From positions 10,001 through 55,000 of the forward strand of contig RPFO01000774.1 in the NCBI GenBank assembly GCA_009746045.1: a DNA stretch of 45,000 nt. Reading direction: 5' to 3'. This DNA is from Mesostigma viride. Taxonomy: Eukaryota > Streptophyta > Mesostigmatophyceae > Mesostigmatales > Mesostigmataceae. Position numbers and translations under genes: made by a program. The notes under the pieces are model-generated. The model searched no databases. It saw only the letters and a list, made by a program, of their open reading frames with translations, and was not told where the DNA came from. Below, one piece after another: positions 34,701-43,700 of the stretch (the stretch's first letter is position 1; every line of letters starts with the position of its first letter).

Positions 34701-37700
34701 CATCCTCCCCACACACTAACGGGGAGGGTATACGTAACGCTGCCACCCGCCACAACGTGTGTGGCGACCGTCACCACCATCGGCCCCCCTATTCCCTGGG
34801 CGCGCCCCCCCTCTTCCCCAGCCCCCGGCCCCCCTTCCCCCTCCACCCCAGCCCCTGAACTCGCCCCCCCCTCCCCACCTTGTTCTGCAGCTTGATGATG
34901 TGCTGCTTCTTGATCAGCAGCCGCTGCTTCTCGACGATGAACAACGGGCGGCAGCAGCGGCCGTAGTCGGTATACAAGCGCAGCTCCTTGAGGCGGATGT
35001 CACGCACCACGCCCACCTCCGTGTTGATGTCCACCTGGCAGGGGCGGGTGGGGGGGGAGTGGGGGGGTGAGGTGAGGGTGGGGGTGGGATGAGGAGGGGG
35101 GAGGGGGGGGGGGGGGAGGGGGTTAAACGGGCACATGCCTCGTGCAGGTCGCATCAGGGACCGATGATGCGTGCATGCGCGCTAAATGCGTGCGTGTACG
35201 CTCATGGCGGCGCTGGAGGGGACTTGGACGGCTGGAATAGAGAGCTGACGGCGGCGGACAGTGCAGGTGCCCCGGACCGCGTCAGCGCACTGGCAGCATT
35301 GGTGGCAGTGCTGGCAACACTGGTGTGGTGGCAGTGCTGGTGGTGCATCCCTGCCTGGCCTGGACCTTAAACCAACCCCTCATCGCCCCACTGTCATAAA
35401 ACTCCCCTCCCCACCCCACCCCAACCAGCTCTACATCTCAGATGGGACCCACAGGGAAGAACCACCCAGGCACGGATACCAGGGGAAGAAGCTAGGGCAA
35501 AAAAAACAAACAAGTCCTATGATTATGATTCGTCTCGGTTACGGCAATAGCCCTCTCCTGACCAACCCCCGGCCATGTGACCCTTAGCAGGGTTGACCAC
35601 CTTACAAGGAAACGGGACCAGAGGGCCATCGGAGAATGGTGAATGGGTGAGAGAGCAGGGCGACACATCGCCGCACAGGAGCTTGCCAAGTTCGTGCACG
35701 CGAGCGATCACGGGACATACAACAGCTGACGCATGGCCACGCCCACATCTGAGCACGGACAGGGACATGGCCCACATTTATAAACAGTGACGGAACCTTT
35801 TTGCCACTTGGGGAAATGGGTCCGCCACTACTTATCCGCCGAGAACCGATCGCCGATATCAATTCCGCGCCACGTTAACGTGAGCTTAGCGTGGAATCAT
35901 ACCGGCAGGTGGTTTTCGCCGAATTAATAGTGACGGACATCCTTGCCCACGTGACAAAAAGGTTCCATCACTATTTATAAGAACTCCCATGATGACTCAT
36001 CGACAGGCCGAAACACAGACCCTTCCCTGTTCCCAACCCAGGCTGGTCCCCACGCCATCGCGGCGCCCACCTGTCGCCGCAGTGCGCGCAGCGTGCGCAC
36101 GAGCAGGTCGGGGTCGCGGTGGATGCCCACCCACAAGCCGTTGACAAAGATTTTGGTTGACTGGGGGATGATTGCCGGTGAGATTTCCTGCAGGGGGGAA
36201 AGGAAAAGCGAAAAGGGGGGGGGGGGAGAAGGGACCGGGAAGATGGGAGGAAAAGGCGGGGGAAGGCAAACCGCGGCAGTCATTGACGATAAAGGATGAG
36301 AAACGGAAAGATAAATAAGAAAGGAAGGGAAAATGCAAGCAGGGAGAGTGCATATTTAATGCAAACACGCTGGACATGGCTGAGGCCTGTGGTGCGAGCG
36401 GTGAGGGTGGGGAGTCGAGCGGGAGGGGAAGGGGTAATGGAAGGGGAAGGCTGCCCTGAAGCAGCCATGTAGTGAAATGAGGAGATGGCCATTCCAAGTG
36501 CTAACCCAAATCCACCACAAAGTGCACCCCTCGTGCTGCCAGCCACACCGCAAACATCCAGCGTTGGGTAAACAGCGTTGGGTAAACAGAGTTGGGTAAA
36601 CAGAGTTGGGTAAACAGCGTTGGGAATCCCTCAGATGAACCCGTTTCTCTACCCCTACCTCCACCCCCAATCAACCGTTTTCTTGCTAACTCATATCACA
36701 GTGCCGCTCTCACAGCCCCCATGCCCCCCTCGCCCCTCTCCAATTCGTGCCATCCAGGTCTTCATCCTCCTTCATCCTCATGGTCGCTTAAGCGCTGCCC
36801 TCGTGTTTCCTGAATTCCTCACTTTCATGTCACTACTGCCCTAGAACCCCTCCCCTCGTCGTCACTATAGTCCTGTACAGTGTCCCTGTAACCCTCAGGT
36901 TCTCCGTGTTCCCCTCCTCCCGGTCACTATAGCCCTGTCTCCCTCACCTCCAGGTTATCCATGTTCCCCTCCTCCCGGTCACTATAGCCCTGTCTCCCTC
37001 ACCTCCAGGTTATCCATGTTCCCCTCCTCCCGGTCACTATAGCCCTGTCTCCCTCACCTCCAGGTTCTCCGTGTTCCACTCCTCCCGGTCACTATAGCCC
37101 TGTCTCCCTCACCTCCAGGTTCTCCATGTTCCCCTCCTCACGGTCACTATAGCCCTGTCTCCCTCACCTCCAGGTTCTCCGTGTTCCCCTCCTCCCGGTC
37201 ACTATAGCCCTGTCTCCCTCACCTCCAGGTTCTCCGTGTTCCCCTCCTCCCGGTCACTATAGCCCTGTCTCCCTCACCTCCAGGTTCTCCGTGTTCCCCT
37301 CCTCACGGTCACTATAGCCCTGTCTCCCTCACCTCCAGGTTATCCATGTTCCCCTCCTCCCGGTCACTATAGCCCTGTCTCCCTCACCTCCAGGTTCTCC
37401 GTGTTCCCCTCCTCCCGGTCACTATAGCCCTGTCTCCCTCACCTCCAGGTTCTCCGTGTTCCACTCCTCCCGGTCACTATAGCCCTGTCTCCCTCACCTC
37501 CAGGTTCTCCGTGTTCCCCTCCTCCCGGTCACTATAGCCCTGTCTCCCTCACCTCCAGGTTCTCCATGTTCCCCTCCTCCCGGTCACTATAGCCCTGTCT
37601 CCCTCACCTCCAGGTTCTCCGTGTTCCCTCCTCCCGGTCACTATAGCCCTGTCTCCCTCACCTCCAGGTTATCCATGTTCCCTCCTCCCGGTCACTATAG

Positions 37701-40700
37701 CCCTGTCTCCCCCACCTCCAGGTTCTCCGTGTTCCACTCCTCCCGGTCACTATAGCCCTGTCTCCCCCACCTCCAGGTTCTCCGTGTTCCACTCCTCCCG
37801 GTCACTATAGCCCTGTCTCCCTCACCTCCAGGTTCTCCGTGTTCCCCTCCTCCCGGTCACTATAGCCCTGTCTCCCTCACCTCCAGGTTCTCCGTGTTCC
37901 CCTCCTCCCGGTCACTATAGCCCTGTCTCCCTCACCTCCAGGTTATCCATGTTCCCCTCCTCCCGGTCACTATAGCCCTGTCTCCCTCACCTCCAGGTTC
38001 TCCGTGTTCCCCTCCTCCCGGTCACTATAGCCCTGTCTCCCTCACCTCCAGGTTATCCATGTTCCCCTCCTCCCGGTCACTATAGCCCTGTCTCCCTCAC
38101 CTCCAGGTTCTCCGTGTTCCCCTCCTCCCGGTCACTATAGCCCTGTCTCCCTCACCTCCAGGTTCTCCATGTTCCCCTCCTCCCGGTCACTATAGCCCTG
38201 TCTCCCTCACCTCCAGGTTCTCCGTGTTCCACTCCTCCCGGTCACTATAGCCCTGTCTCCCTCACCTCCAGGTTCTCCGTGTTCCCCTCCTCCCGGTCAC
38301 TATAGCCCTGTCTCCCTCACCTCCAGGTTCTCCATGTTCCCCTCCTCCCGGTCACTATAGCCCTGTCTCCCTCACCTCCAGGTTCTCCGTGTTCCCTCCT
38401 CCCGGTCACTATAGCCCTGTCTCCCTCACCTCCAGGTTCTCCGTGTTCCCCTCCTCCCGGTCACTATAGCCCTGTCTCCCTCACCTCCAGGTTCTCCATG
38501 TTCCCCTCCTCCCGGTCACTATAGCCCTGTCTCCCTCACCTCCAGGTTCTCCGTGTTCCCCTCCTCCCGGTCACTATAGCCCTGTCTCCCTCACCTCCAG
38601 GTTCTCCGTGTTCCACTCCTCCCGGTCACTATAGCCCTGTCTCCCTCACCTCCAGGTTATCCATGTTCCCCTCCTCCCGGTCACTATAGCCCTGTCTCCC
38701 TCACCTCCAGGTTCTCCGTGTTCCCCTCCTCCCGGTCACTATAGCCCTGTCTCCCTCACCTCCAGGTTCTCCGTGTTCCCCTCCTCCCGGTCACTATAGC
38801 CCTGTCTCCCTCACCTCCAGGTTCTCCGTGTTCCACTCCTCCCGGTCACTATAGCCCTGTCTCCCTCACCTCCAGGTTCTCCATGTTCCACTCCTCCCGG
38901 TCACTATAGCCCTGTCTCCCTCACCTCCAGGTTCTCCGTGTTCCCCTCCTCCCGGTCACTATAGCCCTGTCTCCCCCACCTCCAGGTTCTCCGTGTTCCA
39001 CTCCTCCCGGTCACTATAGCCCTGTCTCCCCCACCTCCAGGTTCTCCGTGTTCCACTCCTCCCGGTCACTATAGCCCTGTCTCCCTCACCTCCAGGTTCT
39101 CCGTGTTCCCCTCCTCCCGGTCACTATAGCCCTGTCTCCCTCACCTCCAGGTTCTCCGTGTTCCACTCCTCCCGGTCACTATAGCCCTGTCTCCCTCACC
39201 TCCAGGTTCTCCGTGTTCCCCTCCTCCCGGTCACTATAGCCCTGTCTCCCTCACCTCCAGGTTCTCCGTGTTCCCCTCCTCCCGGTCACTATAGCCCTGT
39301 CTCCCTCACCTCCAGGTTCTCCATGTTCCCCTCCTCCCGGTCACTATAGCCCTGTCTCCCTCACCTCCAGGTTCTCCGTGTTCCCCTCCTCCCGGTCACT
39401 ATAGCCCTGTCTCCCTCACCTCCAGGTTCTCCGTGTTCCCCTCCTCCCGGTCACTATAGCCCTGTCTCCCCCACCTCCAGGTTCTCCGTGTTCCACTCCT
39501 CCCGGTCACTATAGCCCTGTCTCCCTCACCTCCAGGTTCTCCGTGTTCCCCTCCTCCCGGTCACTATAGCCCTGTCTCCCTCACCTCCAGGTTCTCCATG
39601 TTCCCCTCCTCCCGGTCACTATAGCCCTGTCTCCCTCACCTCCAGGTTCTCCGTGTTCCCCTCCTCCCGGTCACTATAGCCCTGTCTCCCTCACCTCCAG
39701 GTTCTCCGTGTTCCCCTCCTCCCGGTCACTATAGCCCTGTCTCCCTCACCTCCAGGTTCTCCGTGTTCCACTCCTCCCGGTCACTATAGCCCTGTCTCCC
39801 TCACCTCCAGGTTCTCCGTGTTCCCCTCCTCCCGGTCACTATAGCCCTGTCTCCCTCACCTCCAGGTTCTCCATGTTCCCCTCCTCACGGTCACTATAGC
39901 CCTGTCTCCCCCACCTCCAGGTTCTCCGTGTTCCACTCCTCCCGGTCACTATAGCCCTGTCTCCCTCACCTCCAGGTTCTCCGTGTTCCACTCCTCCAGG
40001 AACTCGAAGATGGGGCGGGGCGGCGAGCCGACGGAGATGTAGGCCATGAGCGCCAGGTTCTTGACCAGTCCGCACGCCTGGCAAAGGGAAGAGAGACAGA
40101 CAGGGGAGGAGCCGCCAGACGTTGGGGGGTCATCACTCCACGGGGGGTACTCGACACAAACAGAACAGATGGGGCACCACGAACGCTAAGTGGGGTGGGA
40201 GGGATGAGCTAGGTGTCACGGGGAGGGGCATGGACTAGGGGTCACAAGGCCACGCGCATCAGGGAGACCACCTCCACCAACCAACCACCGCCTGCCACAT
40301 GGGATCATGTGATCATGCAGCAGGCAGCAGGCACCGTGTAGCAGGTGCAAGGCTCTCGGCGCGATCCATAACCATTAGGGCAAAGTGCATCCCGTGTTGA
40401 TGTGAATGGGGAAACTTCCGTGAACGAAGCGCACACCCGCATTCAAGAACAGGAGGGTGAAGCAAAACTGCCACAAATGGGGGAGTAATAAGAGGCATGT
40501 CTGATGCCGGGGGTGTGAAGATGGCGTCCCTTTCCAAGAATCCTGGGGAGTCCTGGCAAGTGCTTACACAAACAGCAAAGTTTCTCTCCACTGACAGAAA
40601 AGTTTCTCTCCACAGACGGAAAAGTTTCTCTCCACAGACGGAAAAGTTTCTCTCCACAGACGGAAAAGTTTCTCTCCACAGACAGAAAAGTTTCTCTCCA

Positions 40701-43700
40701 CAGACAGAAAAGTTTCTCTCCACAGACAGAAAAGTTTCTCTCCCAACCAGCCACAAATCGCAAATACACGCCTCACAAATACTTACAAGTCATACATCCA
40801 CACCTTACAAATATGTACAAGCGAAATATACACGCCTCACAAATCCGTCAGCCTCCCACGCAACACTCCGCCCTGCCCCCTCCTCTGCCCGTCAGGCGCA
40901 TGTCCTCACCTGGCCTTCGGGCGTCTCCGCCGGGCAGATCATGCCCCAGTGGCTGTTGTGCAGCTGCCGGGGTTTGGCCAGCTTGCCTGCACACGCACGC
41001 ACGCACGCCATGCACATCCCATGACACCAGACATGTCACATGAGCGAGGAGGGAGCACAGCGGCAGTTGCCGCACAGAGAGTGGGGACATCATCGTCAAG
41101 CATCATCACAACGAGGGAGCACACGGCTGGGAGGATCATGATGGCTCCAATGAGCGGGGGCTGACGTGGAGGAAGAACGGGGCCCGGGCGATGCAGGTGA
41201 TCACCCATGGGCCTTTCCAGATAGAGACACCTTCCCGGCCTTGCTACCACCCTGCTGCGACGCCCAAGCCCGAGCTGCACGGGAGCAGGCAAAATGGGTG
41301 TCTCAACGTCCTTGCAGCAAACAGCAAACAAATAGAAAAGATCTACTGCTTACCGCAAACAACATAAAAAAAGAGCTACTGCTTACGGCAAACGACGGAC
41401 CGCAACGAGTGAACACAGAAGGCGGCGGATCCGTAAAGAGTCGACGCCATGCCCCCCACCTCCCCCACGCATGCAACACACATCGGTGCCAACTGCCCTC
41501 GCACGCACCTTCTCGGCCGATTGGCGAGTTGAGGCGGCGGAGATGCGAGAGCGTGGACGCGTAGGTGAGCCGGTTGAGCACCTGTGAGACGCCCGCGCGC
41601 ACGCCCTGCGTCCCCTGCGCGCCCCAGTTGCCCGTGGCCAGCGAGTACTTGAGCCCGCTGCTGATCGTGCGCGCCTTGATCGCGAACGACAGGTTAATCT
41701 CCTTGCCTTGGTCCACGCACTGGGTGGGGGGTGGGAGAATGGGGAGGGGAGGTTGGCGGTGGGGATGGGGTAGTGCAGGGGTGGAGTGGGGTGAGGGTGA
41801 GGGTGGAGGTGGGGGTGGATGGTGAGAGGGGGATGATGGGGTGGCAGGCTGGCCGCTGAACCGCAACCCCAGGCATGCCGTCACGTGTCCGTGGCAAGCA
41901 AGACAGACGATCATTACCGCGGCTACGGCCACAGAGCAACCATAGCCACGACGGCCACAGCCACGGCCACCGCCACCCACGGCCACGAGTGATGCAGTTT
42001 GCTCACCTTTTGGACATACATCTTCACGTCCTTGCACAGCTTGCGGAAGAGCTGTGTGCGTGGGGGGGGGGGGGGGGGGGGGGGGGGCAGGTACAGGAAA
42101 CAAAGAAAGAAGTAGGACACCCACGGGCATACACATACGACCGAGTAGAAACAGGTTATGTCAGGCTGCCATGCCCTCACATACAGGATGACCACCATAA
42201 CTTCCAGTCGTGTGCTTAACAATGTCTTCCCGTGTCGTATCCCAACAGTTAGCACGTATTCTTTTTATTTTTTGTCCTCATGTTGGTGCCTCCCACCCAG
42301 GCATACAGGCATTGTCACCGGGTCGCCGACCTGTGTGCGTACAACACGATACATACAGTGTACTGTGTGTGCCCTGTGTGTGCCCTGTGTGTGTACTGTG
42401 CATGCGTACAACATGTTATATGTCGACATCACAATACCCTAGCTAGCACCCAATGTCATCAGAAACCACACAAATACCCTAAGCCCTACCCCCTCGCTGC
42501 AGGCACACGTCACCTCAAAACATCCCCACCGTGTCCCCCCTGTGGCAGCCACCCTGTGGGCGCATCACCGGCTCGGCAAGGCACGCCGCTCCCCCCCCAT
42601 TGTCGAATTTCGCTTCTCCCGGGTCAACGGTGGTGCGCTCACCTGGCGGAACAGCCCACCCAGCAGGGGCCCCGCAAGGTCCAGCCTCTTGTTCCCATAG
42701 TGGTCGCGGTCGTCCTCGCCGCGCCGACCCAGCGCGCACAGCAGCAGGCGGTGGATGATGTACCCGAAATAGTAGGCCTTCTTGGTCTCACAGAACTCGC
42801 CCACGCCCACGTGGGGCAGCAGCTCCTTCTGCAGAATGTCGCGCGCATACTTGATGCGCTTCTCGCGCGTCACGCCCACGGTCGACCCGCGCTTGCCGAT
42901 GTAGTCGAGCGCGACCTGCTGGTTCTGGATCACAAACGCCTCCTCGAGCGACGGCCGCAGCAGCTCCATCATCGCCGTGTCTTCAAAGTTGTATACGATG
43001 CGCTCCAGGATGTCCTTGTCCGCCACAAAGCCCAGCGCGCGGAAGAGGACGATGATGGGGATGTCAGAGCGGATGTAGGGGATGGTGCAGCGGATGTACT
43101 GGCCCGAGGACTGCGGGGGAGGGGGGTGGGGGCAGCCAGGGGAAGAGAGGCCAGGCCAGGAGTAGTGTGCGGGAAACGCAGCAGGGGACACGTAGGCCAG
43201 ATCCAGCAGTCCAGCAGACAATGTGGCGAGACAGGAATGAGAGTATTAGTATTTCCTTTGTGTCTGTGCCACGGGGCATGTGGCGCCAGGCAGCGGGAGA
43301 CACGGCCAGGAGATGAACGTCATCTGAAAGCACGGGTTGCATTCGCATGGGGCGCCGTCGACAGTGGAGGGCGGCTAAACAAACAGGGAGACAGGGAGAA
43401 GGGAGGGAAGGAAGAGGAGGGTTGAAAAGGAGAACGGGCTACGAAGAAATGACAGGGAACAAACAGGGGGAGAGCGGGAACAGGGGAGGGGGGAGGGAGC
43501 AGAAAGGGGATGTGAGGGAAGCAAAGGCGGGACAGGGAAGAGAAGGGGCGAAAGGGACAAAAGGGACCAGGAAGGGCAGCTGGGAACATCGCGACGCAGC
43601 AGTCCCACGCCAACACCTGGGCTGCCATAGAACATAGCCCGTGGCACACTAAGTGCAATAGAGCGCTCACCCCGCGTGCTACATAATAGAGGACACTACA

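Noticed and set aside
36891-39969. CRISPR array
   Set aside because: Units are contiguous 55-mers without variable spacers, and the genome is eukaryotic with introns.
41303-42136. 277-codon minus-strand ORF taken as one coding unit
   Set aside because: Only 41509-41719 matches RPB2. The flanks are intron reading through, bounded by good splice sites.
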